Of a stretch of DNA of 64,000 bases, positions 43,843-56,007 are shown piece after piece (positions within the stretch are counted from its first letter, which is position 1; each line of letters begins with the position of its first letter). Made by a program: the position numbers and the translations under genes. The notes under the pieces are model-generated. The model made no database searches. It saw nothing but the letters and a program-made list of their open reading frames with translations, and was not told the DNA's origin. The DNA comes from Lytechinus pictus (lineage: Eukaryota > Echinodermata > Echinoidea > Temnopleuroida > Toxopneustidae), in assembly GCF_037042905.1 (NCBI RefSeq), contig NC_087256.1:26741501-26805500 (forward strand), in the 5' to 3' direction.

Positions 43843-43914
43843 GGGCTTGTCCGGGAATCGAACCCGGGGCCTCTCGCACCCAAAGCGAGAATCATGCCAC
43901 TAGACCAACAAGCC
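43843..43914 (-). tRNA. tRNA-Pro(TGG), consensus reference copy
   Basis: 72 nt: acceptor GGCTTGT/ACAAGCC fully paired, D arm GTC..GAT around TAGTGGCAT, anticodon stem CTCGC/GCGAG, loop TTTGGGT with anticodon TGG, T arm CCGGG-TTCGATT-CCCGG, discriminator C. Perfect B-box GGTTCGATTCC and A-box TGGTCTAGTGG. T5 at 43828-43832 (minus strand) is a likely terminator. Very close to vertebrate tRNA-Pro(TGG), so it could well be functional. Confidence 0.95.
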
Positions 43915-44286
43915 TCATCTGGTTCCGATGCAAACCCAATACCCTAAAGTCCAATATAATTTTTCCACCATTTATGTTTTAGATTGACATAAATGTCCAT
44001 GGCAACTCATGATGCTAACCCCCTCCCCCTCCATATGAATATAAACTTTGAAGGTTATGGGTTATCACATAGAATAATGAATTTTGATCGCGCTTCGCGT
44101 TCGCATCGCCTGCTTAAATCAGAACCATATCTCACTATAATTAAAAAAATATAAAAAATTGAATTTCCTTTTCCAAATTTAGCAACCAAATTAAACTTCC
44201 AAAATATTTCTAGAGACAAAGAGCCTGCCTATCTTGGACAGTTTACTCTTCAGGAGATGAGACAGAGAAGGAAAAGTAATGCATAA

Positions 44287-44358
44287 GGGCTTGTCCGGGA
44301 ATCGAACCCGGGGCCTCTCGCACCCAAAGCGAAAATCATGCCACTAGACCAACAAGCC
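44287..44358 (-). tRNA. tRNA-Pro(TGG)
   Basis: One change, making the outermost anticodon-stem pair T-G; still pairs. Confidence 0.88.
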
Positions 44359-44712
44359 TCATCTGATTCTATTTGCCAAACCTCCTCTCCTCTTTTTTTC
44401 TTCTTGTTTTATTTTATTTGGTAAGTGGGTAAGGAAAAGAAACAACTTCGACTTGATAATATGTAAGTTAGTATAAAATATATTTATATAAAACAACATT
44501 ACCCCCTTTATTTATTTATTTTTTATTCGACAAGATTTTTTTTGGGTGTGTATACTTTGATATTCAGCATACTTCATAAGCGAAAGACTGATAAATTAAT
44601 AGAGATATATTACATACATCGAATAAATGTACTGGATGTCTCTTTGGGTACATTTTATCATTTAATTCACTCCCATCTTTCCATATCAGAGTACCCTCCA
44701 TGAGCAGCGATC

Positions 44713-44785
44713 GGTCTGTTTACTCAGTCGACAGAGCATCGTGCAAATAACGCGAGGGTCATGAGTTCGAGCCTCATATAGACCA
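44713..44785 (+). pseudogene. tRNA-Ile(AAT) with U33A and G19A
   Basis: Same tRNA sequence as 40167. Confidence 0.8.
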
Positions 44786-45233
44786 TCAGCTGACTTCCAT
44801 TTTCCTCTAGCTTCCTGGAGGTAGATTGATTTATACTCCACTTCACCTCAAAGTTTAAACAATACAATTACAAATTAAGGCGAAATATTAGGCTGTAATG
44901 AACCTCCTGGAAAGGTTCCCTTAAATAAATGTATAAATGATGAATTATAGTAATACAAAATTTAAAATGTGTAAATTTATATCACTTTAAAATAATCCGA
45001 AGTCAAAGTGCTTGCTATATTTTTTCACTGACTAATACTGACTTGTAAATTGGACATTTCAAGCACCGTTTGAATTCATGAATTAAATAAGTAATGCAAA
45101 CACGAAGCGTGAGCTTACCTTTTCCGACACGATGGGCTTAACCTGAAAGGTTTGCTTTTTTGCCAACTCTCAATCTCAATATCATGTTCATTTTATAATT
45201 TTCTTCAGAGTACTCCCTCTAGGTGCAGCGATC

Positions 45234-45306
45234 GGTCTGTTAGCTCAGTCGGCAGAGCATCGTGCTAATAACGCGAGGGTCATGAGTTCGAGCCTCATAT
45301 AGACCA
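45234..45306 (+). tRNA. tRNA-Ile(AAT)
   Basis: Exact consensus. Confidence 0.94.
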
Positions 45307-45670
45307 TCACCTGCTCTGTTTCTTTATTTTTCGAGGGGGTGAATGTTGGTACTCATCTCCATAAAACAATCAAAGATAAGGAAAAGGGTGTGACGAGACC
45401 CCTGGCACCATCGACAAGGACCACTGACGTCATGCAATGCCTGCCACCCATACATTTTCTTTTAAACAACGATCATATAGTATGGGAAAATTGGGATTAT
45501 AAAATATAGAACAATGATGACGGAAGGCCCCATTGATTCCAAAAATTGAAATTCATATTTCAAAGTTTTTTAAACACATTTCCAGAATATTTGGAGTGAC
45601 GAATATATATGTCGCATGATTTTTTTGGAGATATTAGTCGATTAGACTGAAAAGGAAAAATAATGCGTAG

Positions 45671-45742
45671 GGGCTTGTCCGGGAATCGAACCCGGGGCCT
45701 CTCGCACCCAAAGCGAGAATCGTGCCACTAGACCAACAAGCC
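45671..45742 (-). tRNA. tRNA-Pro(TGG)
   Basis: One D-loop change (GGCACGATT for GGCATGATT), no stem affected. Confidence 0.9.
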
Positions 45743-46156
45743 TCACCTGATTCTTTGTGCCAAAACTCCTCTGCTTTTTTTTCTTCTTGTTTAATTTTTA
45801 TTGGTTAGTTGGTCAAGAAAAGAAACAACTTCGACTTGATAATGTGTAAGTTAGTAAAAAACACATTTATATAAGACAAAGTATATCACTTTAAAAATAA
45901 TCCGGAGGCAAAGTGCTTGCTATAATTTTTTACACTGATTAATACTGACTTCAAAACTGGACATTTCAAGCACCGTATGAATTCATGAATTAAAGAAGTA
46001 TGTCAATAAATAAATTATGCAAACACGAAGCGTGAGCTTACCTTTTCCGACACGATGGGCTTAACCTGAAAGGTTTGCTTTTTTGCCAACTCTCAATCTC
46101 AATATCATGTTCATTTTATAATTTTCTTCAGAGTACTCCCTCCATGAGCAGCGATC

Positions 46157-46229
46157 GGTCTGTTTACTCAGTCGACAGAGCATCGTGCAAATAACGCGAG
46201 GGTCATGAGTTCGAGCCTCATATAGACCA
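46157..46229 (+). pseudogene. tRNA-Ile(AAT) with U33A and G19A
   Basis: Same tRNA sequence as 40167. Confidence 0.8.
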
Positions 46230-46676
46230 TCAGCTGACTTCCATTTTCCTCTAGCTTCCTGGAGGTAGATTGATTTATACTCCACTTCACTTCAAAGTTG
46301 AAACAATACAATTACAAATTAAGGCGAAATATTAGGCTGTAATGAACCTCCTGGAAAGGTTCCCTTAAATAAATGTATAAATGATGAATTATAGTAATAC
46401 AAAATTTAAAATGTGTAAATTTATATCACTTTAAAATAATCCGAAGTCAAAGTGCTTGCTATATTTTTTCACTGAATAATACTGACTTGTAAATTGGACA
46501 TTTCAAGCACCGTTTGAATTCATGAATTAAATAAGTAATGCAAACACGAAGCGTGAGCTTACCTTTTCCGACACGATGGGCTTAATCTGAAAGGTTTGCT
46601 TTTTGCCAACTCTCAGTCTCAATATCATGTTCATATTATAATTTTCTTCAGAGAACTCCTTCCATGAGCAGCGAAC

Positions 46677-46749
46677 GGTCTGTTAGCTCAGTCGGCAGAG
46701 CATCGTGCTAATAACGCGAGGGTCATGAGTACGAGCCTCATATAGACCA
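46677..46749 (+). pseudogene. tRNA-Ile(AAT), T55A
   Basis: GAGTACGAG replaces GAGTTCGAG, removing the conserved T55 and damaging the B-box. Likely poorly transcribed. Confidence 0.65.
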
Positions 46750-47131
46750 TCAGCTGCTATTTTTTCCCTTATTTTTAGAGTGGTGAATGTTGGTACTGCT
46801 ATGCATAAAACGATCAAAAGATACGGAACTGGGGGTGACGAGAACCCGGGCACCATCGGCAAGGATGCCGCCTATACATTTTCTTTTTTAATGACGATCA
46901 TGTTTCTTGATAATGGTAGAGGAAAAGTATACATATAATAAAAAGAATGACCATGACGATAGGCTTCAATAATTTCAAACATTGAAATTCATATTTCAAA
47001 GTTTCATAACCACATTTCAAAAACTATTTGGAGTGTCGAATCCTGTATATATATGTCGCAAGGTTTACTTTTCAAGAGCTCTCAGCCGATGAGAACGCTT
47101 GAGACATGCGAGAAGGAAAAGAAATGCGAAA

Positions 47132-47203
47132 GGGCTTGTCCGGGAATCGAACCAGGGGCCTCTCGCACCCAAAGCGAGAATCATGCCCCTAGACCAACAA
47201 GCA
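47132..47203 (-). pseudogene. tRNA-Pro(TGG) with T1
   Basis: Third member of the 41141 class. Confidence 0.7.
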
Positions 47204-47551
47204 TCATTTTATTCTGATGCAAACGCAGTACTCTGAAGTCAAATTCAATGTTTACACCATTTTTTAGATCACCAAAATTTTCAATGACAACACATTACGC
47301 TACCCCCCCCCCCCTTGAACATAATTATATAAATTTAAGGTTATCACTTATTCTGATCGCGTTTCGCGTTCGCATTGCCTGCTTAAATGAGAACCATATC
47401 TCACAATAATCAAAAATTCAAAAATTGAACTTTACATTTCCAAATTTTCCAACAATTCAATTTCCAAAATATTTGGAGAGACGAGAAGCTTGTCTGTCTT
47501 GAAAAGTTTCTTCTTTAGAATATTAGACAGAGAAGGAAAAGTAATGCAAGA

Positions 47552-47623
47552 GGGCTTGTCCGGGAATCGAACCCGGGCCCCCTCGCAACGAAAGCGAGAA
47601 TCATGCCACTAGACCAACAAGCC
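47552..47623 (-). tRNA. tRNA-Pro body with Arg anticodon TCG
   Basis: Same as 41561. Confidence 0.85.
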
Positions 47624-48037
47624 TCACCTGATTCTTTGTGCCAAAACTCCTCTGCTTTTTTTTCTTCTTGTTTAATTGTTATTGGTAAGTGGGTCAAGAA
47701 AAGAAACAACTTCGACTTGATAATGTGTAAGTTAGTAAAAAACATATTTATTTAAGACAAAGTATATCACTTTAAAAATAATCCGGAGGCAAAGTGCTTG
47801 CTATATTTTTTTACACTGATTAGCTGACTTGAAAACTGGACATTTCAAGCACCGTATGAATTCATGAATTAAAGAAGTATGTCAATAAATAAATTATGCA
47901 AACACGAAGCGTGAGCTTACCTTTTCCGACACGATGGGCTTAACCTGAAAGGTTTGCTTTTTTGCCAACTCTCAATCTCAATATCATGTTCATTTTATAT
48001 AATTTTCTTCAGAGTAATCCCTCTATGAGCAGCGATC

Positions 48038-48110
48038 GGTCTGTTAGCTCAGTCGGCAGAGCATCGTGCTAATAACGCGAGGGTCATGAGTTCGAGCCTC
48101 ATATAGACCA
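48038..48110 (+). tRNA. tRNA-Ile(AAT)
   Basis: Exact consensus. Confidence 0.94.
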
Positions 48111-48478
48111 TCAGCTGCTCTGTTTTTTTTTATTTTTCGAGGGGGTGAATGTTGGTACTCATCTCCATAAAACAATCAAAGATAAGGAAAAGGGTGTGAC
48201 GAGACCCCTGGCACCATCGACAAGGACCACTGACGCCATGCAATGCCTGCCACCCATACATTTTCTTTTGAACGACGATCATGATAGGGTATGGGAAAAT
48301 TGGGATTATAAAATATAGAACAATGATGACGGAAGGCCCCATTGATTCCAAAAATTGAAATTCATATTTCAAAGTTTTTTAACCACATTTCCAAAATATT
48401 TGGAGTGACGAATATATACGTCGCATGATTTTTTGGAGATATCGGTCGATTAGACTGAGAAGGAAAAATAATGCGTAG

Positions 48479-48550
48479 GGGCTTGTCCGGGAATCGAACC
48501 CGGGGCCTCTCGCACCCAAAGCGAGAATCATGCCACTAGACCAACAAGCC
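48479..48550 (-). tRNA. tRNA-Pro(TGG)
   Basis: Exact consensus. Confidence 0.94.
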
Positions 48551-48921
48551 TCATCTGGTTCCGATGCAAACCCAATACCCTGAAGTCCAATATAATTTTT
48601 CCACCATTTATGTTTTAGATTGACATAAATGTCCATGGCAACACATGATGATATCCCCCTCCCCCTCCATATAAATATAAACTTTGAAGGTTATGGGTTA
48701 TCACATAGAATAATGAATTTTGATCGCGCTTCGCGTTCGCATCGCCTGCTTAAATGAGAACCATATCTCACTATAATAAAAAAATATAAAAAATTGAATT
48801 TCCTTTTCCAAATTTAGCAACCAAATTAAACTTCCAAAATATTTGTAGAGACGAAGAGCCTGCCTATCTTGGACAGTTTACTTTTCAGGAGATGAGACAG
48901 AGAAGGAAAAGTAATGCATAA

Positions 48922-48993
48922 GGGCTTGTCCGGGAATCGAACCCGGGGCCTCTCGCACCCAAAGCGAGAATCATGCCACTAGACCAACAAGCC
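48922..48993 (-). tRNA. tRNA-Pro(TGG)
   Basis: Exact consensus. Confidence 0.94.
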
Positions 48994-49347
48994 TCATCTG
49001 ATTCTATTTGCCAAACCTCCTCTCCTCTTTTTTTATTCTTGTTTTATTTTATTTGGTAAGTGGGTAAGGAAAAGAAACAACTTCGACTTGATAATATGTA
49101 AGTTAGTATAAAATATATTTATATAAAACAACATTACCCCCTTTATTCATTTATTTTTTATTCGACAAGATTTTTTTTGGGTGTGTATACTTTGATATTC
49201 AGCATACTTCATAAGCGAAAGACTGATAAATTAATAGAGATATATTACATACATCGAATAAATGTACTGGATGTCTCTTTGGGTACATTTTATCATTTAA
49301 TTCACTCCCATCTTTCCATATCAGAGTACCCTCTATGAGCAGCGATC

Positions 49348-49420
49348 GGTCTGTTTACTCAGTCGACAGAGCATCGTGCAAATAACGCGAGGGTCATGAG
49401 TTCGAGCCTCATATAGACCA
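49348..49420 (+). pseudogene. tRNA-Ile(AAT) with U33A and G19A
   Basis: Same tRNA sequence as 40167. Confidence 0.8.
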
Positions 49421-49867
49421 TCAGCTGACTTCCATTTTCCTCTAGCTTCCTGGAGGTAGATTGATTGATACTCCACTTCACTTCAAAGTTTAAACAATAC
49501 AATTACAAATTAAGGTGAAATATTAGGCTGTAATGAACCTCCTGGAAAGGTTCCCTTAAATAAATGTATAAATGATGAATTATAGTAATACAAAATTTAA
49601 AATGTGTAAATTTATATCACTTTAAAATAATCCGAAGTCAAAGTGCTTGCTATATTTTTTCACTGACTAATACTGACTTGTAAATTGGACATTTCAAGCA
49701 CCGTTTGAATTCATGAATTAAATAAGTAATGCAAACACGAAGCGTGAGCTTACCTTTTCCGACACGATGGGCTTAACCTGAAAGGTTTGCTTTTTGCCAA
49801 CTCTCAGTCTCAATATCATGTTCATATTATAATTTTCTTCAGAGAACTCCTTCCATGAGCAGCGAAC

Positions 49868-49940
49868 GGTCTGTTAGCTCAGTCGGCAGAGCATCGTGCT
49901 AATAACGCGAGGGTCATGAGTTCGAGCCTCATATAGACCA
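49868..49940 (+). tRNA. tRNA-Ile(AAT)
   Basis: Exact consensus; its block-mate 46677 carries T55A, so that change is private to the older position. Confidence 0.94.
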
Positions 49941-50315
49941 TCAGCTGCTATTTTCCCCCTTATTTTTAGAGGGGTGAATGTTGGTACTGCTATGCATAAA
50001 ACGATCAAAAGATACGGAACTGGGGGTGACGAGAACCCGGGGCACCAACGGCAAGGATGCCGCCTATACATTTTCTTTTTTAATGACGATCATGTTTCTT
50101 GATAATGGTAAAGGAAAAGTATACATATAATAAAAAGAATGACCACGACGATAGGCTTCAATAATTTCAAACATTGAAATTCATATTTCAAAGTTTCATA
50201 ACCACATTTCAAAAAATATTTGGAGTGTCGAATCCTGTATATATATGTCGCAAGGTTTACTTTTCAAGAGCTCTCAGCCGATGATAACGCTTGAGACATG
50301 CGAGAAGGAAAAGAA

Positions 50316-50387
50316 GGGCTTGTCCGGGAATCGAACCAAGGGTCTCTCGCACCCAAAGCGAGAATCATGCCACTAGACCAACAAGCC
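50316..50387 (-). pseudogene. tRNA-Pro(TGG), T-stem damaged
   Basis: T stem CTTGG against CCCGG and a changed variable region. Pair 1:72 is intact, unlike its relatives 41141, 42502 and 47132. A short deletion removes the usual 3' spacer word before it. Confidence 0.65.
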
Positions 50388-50732
50388 TCATTTTATTCTG
50401 ATGCAAACGCAGTACTCTGAAGTCAAATTCAATTTTTACACCATTTTTTTTAAGATCAACAAAAATTTCAATGACAACACATTACGCTCACCCCCCCCCC
50501 TTGAACATAATTATATAAATTTAAGGTTATCACTTATTCTGATCGCGTTTCGCGTTCGCATTGCCTGCTTAAATGAGAACCATATCTCACAATAAATTCA
50601 AAAATTGAACTTTACATTTCCAAATTTTGCAACCAATTCAATTTCCAAAATATTTGGAGAGACGAAAAGCTTGCCTGTCTTGAAAAGTTGCTTCTTCAGA
50701 ATATTAGACAGAGAAGGAAAAATAATGCAAGA

Positions 50733-50804
50733 GGGCTTGTCCGAGAATCGAACCCGGGCCCACTCGCAACGAAAGCGAGAATCATGCCACTAGACCAACA
50801 AGCC
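50733..50804 (-). tRNA. tRNA-Pro body with Arg anticodon TCG
   Basis: As 41561 with two extra changes: CTCGG in the T stem (G-U pair) and GTGGG near the variable region. Confidence 0.8.
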
Positions 50805-51218
50805 TCACCTGATTCTTTTTGCCAAAACTCCTCTGCTTTTTTTTCTTCTCGTTTAATTTTATTTGGTAAGTGGGTCAAGAAAAGAAACAACTTCGACTTG
50901 ATAATGTGTAAGTGAGTAAAAAACATATTTATATAAGACAAAGTATATCACTTTAAAAATAATCCGGAGGCAAAGTGCTTGCTATAATTTTTTACACTGA
51001 TTAATACTGACTTGAAAACTGGACATTTCAAGCACCGTATGAATTCATGAATTAAAGAAGTATGTCAATAAATAAATTATGCAAACACGAAGCGTGAGCT
51101 TACCTTTTCCGACACGATGGGCTTAACCTGAAAGGTTTGCTTTTTTGCCAACTCTCAATCTCAATATCATGTTCATTTTATAATTTTCTTCAGAGTAATC
51201 CTTCTATGAGCAGCGATC

Positions 51219-51287
51219 GGTCTGTTAGCTCGGCAGAGCATCGTGCTAATAACGCGAGGGTCATGAGTTCGAGCCTCATATAGACCA
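51219..51287 (+). pseudogene. tRNA-Ile(AAT) with 4-nt D-loop deletion
   Basis: 69 nt: TAGCTCGGCAGAGC in place of TAGCTCAGTCGGCAGAGC. This shortens the A-box region and collapses the D loop. Confidence 0.75.
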
Positions 51288-51653
51288 TCAGCTGCTATGT
51301 TTTTTTATTTTTCGAGGGGGTGAATGTTGGTACTCTTCTCCATAAAACAATCAAAGATAAGGAAAAGGGTGTGACGAGACCCCTGGCGCCATCGACAAGG
51401 ACCACTGACGCCATGCAATTCCTGCCACCCATACATTTTCTTTTGAACGACGATCATGATATGGTATGGGAAAACTGGGATTATAAAATATAGAACAATG
51501 ATGACGTAAGGCCCCATTGATTCCAAAAATTGAAATTCATATTTCAAAGTTTTTTAACCACATTTCCAAAATATTTGGAGTGACGAATATATATGTCGCA
51601 TGATTTTTTTGAGATATCAGTCGATTAGACTGAGAAGGAAAAATAATGCGTAG

Positions 51654-51725
51654 GGGCTTGTCCGGGAATCGAACCCGGGGCCTCTCGCACCCAAAGCGAG
51701 AATCATGCCACTAGACCAACAAGCC
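51654..51725 (-). tRNA. tRNA-Pro(TGG)
   Basis: Exact consensus. Confidence 0.94.
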
Positions 51726-52099
51726 TCATCTGGTTCCGATGCAAACCCAATACCCTGAAGTCCAATATAATTTTTCCACCATTTATGTTTTAGATTGACA
51801 TAAATGTCCATGGCAACTCATGATGCTAACCCCCTCCCCCTCCATATGAATATAAACTTTGAAGGTTATGGGTTATCACATAGAATAATGAATTTTGATC
51901 GCGCTTCGCGTTCGCATCGCCTGCTTAAATGAGAACCATATCTCACTATAATTAAAAAAATATAAAAAAATGAATTTCATTTTCCAAATTTAGCAACCAA
52001 ATTAAACTTCCAAAATATTTGTGGAGATGAAGAGCCTGCCTATATCTTGGACAGTTTACTCTTCAGGAGATGAGACAGAGAAGGAAAAGTAATGCATAA

Positions 52100-52171
52100 G
52101 GGCTTGTCCGGGAATCGAACCCGGGGCCTCTCGCACCCAAAGCGAGAATCATGCCACTAGACCAACAAGCC
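52100..52171 (-). tRNA. tRNA-Pro(TGG)
   Basis: Exact consensus. Confidence 0.94.
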
Positions 52172-52562
52172 TCACTTGCTTCTTTTTGTCAAACCTCCTC
52201 TGCTCTTATTTTCTCCTCGTTTCATTTTATTTGGTAAGTGGGTCAGGAAAAGAAAATGTGTAAGTTAGTATAAAACATATTTATATAAGACAAATTATAT
52301 CACTTTAAAAATAATCCGAAGGCAAAGTGCTTGCTATATTTTTTACACTGACTAATACTGACTTGAAAACTGGACATTTCAAGCACCGTTTGAATACATG
52401 AATTAAATAAGTAGGTCAATGGATAAGTATGGCAAACACGAAGCGTGGGCTAACCCTTTTCCGACACGATGGGCTTAACCTGAAAGGTTTGCTTTTTTGC
52501 CAACTCTCAATCTCAACATCATGTTCATTTTATAATTTTCTTCATGTCCATGAGCAGCGAAC

Positions 52563-52635
52563 GGTCTGTTAGCTCAGTCGGCAGAGCATCGTGCTAATAA
52601 CGCGAGGGTCATGAGTTCGAGCCTCATATAGACCA
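52563..52635 (+). tRNA. tRNA-Ile(AAT)
   Basis: Exact consensus; preceded by AGCGAAC rather than AGCGATC. Confidence 0.94.
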
Positions 52636-53072
52636 TCGGCTAATTTCCATTTTCCCATTCTTTTTAGGGTTGGAGGTAATATTGGTAGATTGATTGATAA
52701 ATACTTTAGTTCACTTCAAATCTTAAACAATGATTAGAAATAAAGGCGAAATAAAAGGCCGTAATAAACCTCCTCGAAATGTTCCCTTAAATAATTGAAT
52801 AAACGATAAATTATATTAATACAAAATTTAAAATATGTAAATGTATATCACTTGACAAATAATCCGAGCGTAAAGTGCTTGCTATACATTTTTTTTATAC
52901 TGATTAATACTGACTTGAAGGTCAATAAATAATTCGAACGCGAAGCGTGAGCTAACACTTTTTCTATAAAGATGTGCCTAATTTGAAAGTTTTGCTCTTT
53001 GCCAACTCGCAGTCTCATTATCATGATCATTTTATAATTTTCTTCAGAGTACTCCCTCTAGGTGCAGCGATC

Positions 53073-53145
53073 GGTCTGTTAGCTCAGTCGGCAGAGCATC
53101 GTGCTAATAACGCGAGGGTCATGAGTTCGAGCCTCATATAGACCA
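53073..53145 (+). tRNA. tRNA-Ile(AAT)
   Basis: Exact consensus. Confidence 0.94.
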
Positions 53146-53512
53146 TCAGATGCTATTTTTTCTTATATTTTTAGAGGGGGTGAATGTTGGTACTCATCTC
53201 CATAAAACAATCAAAGATAAGGAAAAGGGTGTGACGAGACCCCTGGCACCATCGACAAGGACTACTGACAGCATGCAATGCCTGACACCCATACATTTTC
53301 TTTTGAACGACGATCATTATGGGAAAAGTGGGATTGTAAAAGAAAGAACAATGATGACGAAAGGCCCCATTAATTCCAAACATTAAAATTCATATTTCAA
53401 AGTTTTATATAACCACGTTTCCAAAATATTTGGAGTGACGAATATTTATTTCGCATGGGTTTTAAGAGATCTCATTCGATGAGAACGCTTGAAGAGGAAA
53501 AGAAAAACAAAA

Positions 53513-53584
53513 GGGCTTGTCCGGGAATCGAACCCGGGGCCTCTCGCACCCAAAGCGAGAATCATGCCACTAGACCAACAAGCC
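53513..53584 (-). tRNA. tRNA-Pro(TGG)
   Basis: Exact consensus, followed on its own strand directly by TTTTGTTTTT, a stronger terminator than in left-hand copies. Confidence 0.94.
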
Positions 53585-53956
53585 TCATCTGGTTCCGATG
53601 CAAACCCAATACCCTAAAGTCCAATATAATTTTTCCACCATTTATGTTTTAGATTGACATAAATGTCCATGGCAACTCATGATGCTAACCCCCTCCCCCT
53701 CCATATGAATATAAACTTTGAAGGTTATGGGTTATCACATAGAATAATGAATTTTGATCGCGCTTCGCGTTCGCATCGCCTGCTTAAATGAGAACCATAT
53801 CTCACTATAATTAAAAAAATATAAAAAATTGAATTTCCTTTTCCAAATTTAGCAACCAAATTAAACTTCCAAAATATTTGTAGAGACAAAGAGCCTGCCT
53901 ATCATGGACAGTTTACTCTTCAGGAGATGAGACAGAGAAGGAAAAATAATGCATAA

Positions 53957-54028
53957 GGGCTTGTCCGGGAATCGAACCCGGGGCCTCTCGCACCCAAAGC
54001 GAGAATCATGCCACTAGACCAACAAGCC
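53957..54028 (-). tRNA. tRNA-Pro(TGG)
   Basis: Exact consensus; marks the start of the first 1491-bp unit. Confidence 0.94.
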
Positions 54029-54443
54029 TCATCTGATTCCATTTGTCAAACCTCCTCTGCTCTTATTTTCTTCTTGTTTCATTTTATTTGGTAAGTGGGT
54101 CAAGAAAAGAAACAACTTCGACTTGATAATGTGTAAGTTAGTATAAAAAATATTTATATAAGACAAAGTATATCACTTTAAATATAATCCGAAGGCAAAG
54201 TGCTTGCTATATTTTTTACACTGACTTATACTGACTTGAAAACTGGACATTTCAAGCACCGTTTGAATTCATGAATTAAATAAGTATGTCAATAAATAAG
54301 TAATGCAAACACGAAGCGTGAGCTTACCTTTTCCGACACGATGGGCTTAACCTGAAAGGTTTGCTTTTTTTGCCAACTCTTAGTCTCAATATCATGTTCA
54401 TTTTAAAATTTTCTTCAGAGTACTCCCTCTAGGTGCAGCGATC

Positions 54444-54516
54444 GGTCTGTTAGCTCAGTCAGCGGAGCATCGTGCTAATAACGCGAGGGTCATGAGTTCG
54501 AGCCTCATATAGACCA
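54444..54516 (+). tRNA. tRNA-Ile(AAT), D-loop variant
   Basis: D loop AGTCAGCG instead of AGTCGGCA: the first of the two conserved G residues is lost. May affect D-T loop contact and the A-box. Confidence 0.75.
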
Positions 54517-54622
54517 TCAGCTAATTTCCATTTTCCCATTCTTTTTAGGGTTGGAGGTAACATTGGTAGATTGATTGATAAATACTTCACTTCACTTCAA
54601 ATTTTAAGCAATAATTAGAAAT

Positions 54623-54748
54623 AAAGGCGAAATATAAGGCTGTAATAAACCTCCTCGAATAAATGAATAAACGATAATTTACATTAAAGGCGAAATATAA
54701 GGCTGTAATAAACCTCCTCGAATAAATGAATAAACGATAATTTACATT
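54623..54748 (+). repeat. 63-bp direct duplication inside the array unit
   Basis: AAAGGCGAAATATAAGGCTG begins at 54623 and 54686. Also doubled near 56114, 60815 and 62306; single near 57605 and 63797. Confidence 0.92.
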
Positions 54749-55011
54749 AATACAAAATTTAAAATATGTAAATGTATATCACTTGACAAATAATCCAAGC
54801 GCAAAGTGTTTGCTATTACATACATATATTTTTAATACTGATTAATACTGACTTGAATGTCAATAAATAATTCGAACGCGAAGCGTGAGCTTACATTTTT
54901 TCTATAACGATGTGCCTAATTTAAAAGTTTTGCTTTTTTGCCAACTCGCAGTCTCATTATCATGATCATTTTATAATTTTCTTCAGAGTACTCCCTCTAG
55001 GTGCAGCGATC

Positions 55012-55084
55012 GGTCTGTTAGCTCAGTCGGCAGAGCATCGTGCTAATAACGCGAGGGTCATGAGTTCGAGCCTCATATAGACCA
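55012..55084 (+). tRNA. tRNA-Ile(AAT)
   Basis: Exact consensus. Confidence 0.94.
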
Positions 55085-55447
55085 TCAGATGCTATTTTTC
55101 TTTTTTTTTAGAGGGGGTGAATGTTGGTACTCATCTCCATGAAACAATCTAAGATAAGGAAAAGGGTGTGACGAGACCCCTGGCACCATCGACAAGGACC
55201 ACTGACAGCATGCAATGCCTGCCACCCATACATGTTCTTTTGAACGATGATCATTATGGGAAAAGTGGGATTGTAAAAGAAAGAGCAATGATGACGAAAG
55301 GCCCCATTAATTCCAAACACTAAAATTCATATTTCAAAGTTTTATAACCACATTTCCAAAATATTTGGAGTGACGAATATATATGTCGCATGGGTTTTAG
55401 GAGATCTCAGTCGATGAGAACGCTTGAGAAGGAAAAGAAAAACAAAA

Positions 55448-55519
55448 GGGCTTGTCCGGGAATCGAACCCGGGGCCTCTCGCACCCAAAGCGAGAATCAT
55501 GCCACTAGACCAACAAGCC
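55448..55519 (-). tRNA. tRNA-Pro(TGG)
   Basis: Exact consensus. Confidence 0.94.
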
Positions 55520-55934
55520 TCATCTGTTTCCATTTGTCAAACCTCCTCTGCTCTTATTTTCTTCTTGTTTCATTTTATTTGGTAAGTGGGTCAAGAAAAG
55601 AAACAACTTCGACTTGATAATGTGCAAGTAAGTATAAAAAATATTTATATAAGACAAAGTATATCACTTTAAATATAATCCGAAGGCAAAGTGCTTGCTA
55701 TATTTTTTACACTGACTTATACTGACTTGAAAACTGGACATTTCAAGTACCGTTTGAATTCATGAATTAAATAAGTATGTCAATAAATAAGTAATGCAAA
55801 CACGAAGCGTGAGCTTACCTTTTCCGACACGATGGGCTTAACCTGAAAGGTTTGCTTTTTTTGCCATCTCTTAGTCTCAATATCATGTTCATTTTAAAAT
55901 TTTCTTCAGAGTACTCCCTCTAGGTGCAGCGATC

Positions 55935-56007
55935 GGTCTGTTAGCTCAGTCGGCAGAGCATCGTGCTAATAACGCGAGGGTCATGAGTTCGAGCCTCATA
56001 TAGACCA
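55935..56007 (+). tRNA. tRNA-Ile(AAT)
   Basis: Exact consensus; corresponds to 54444 one unit earlier but without the D-loop change. Confidence 0.94.
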
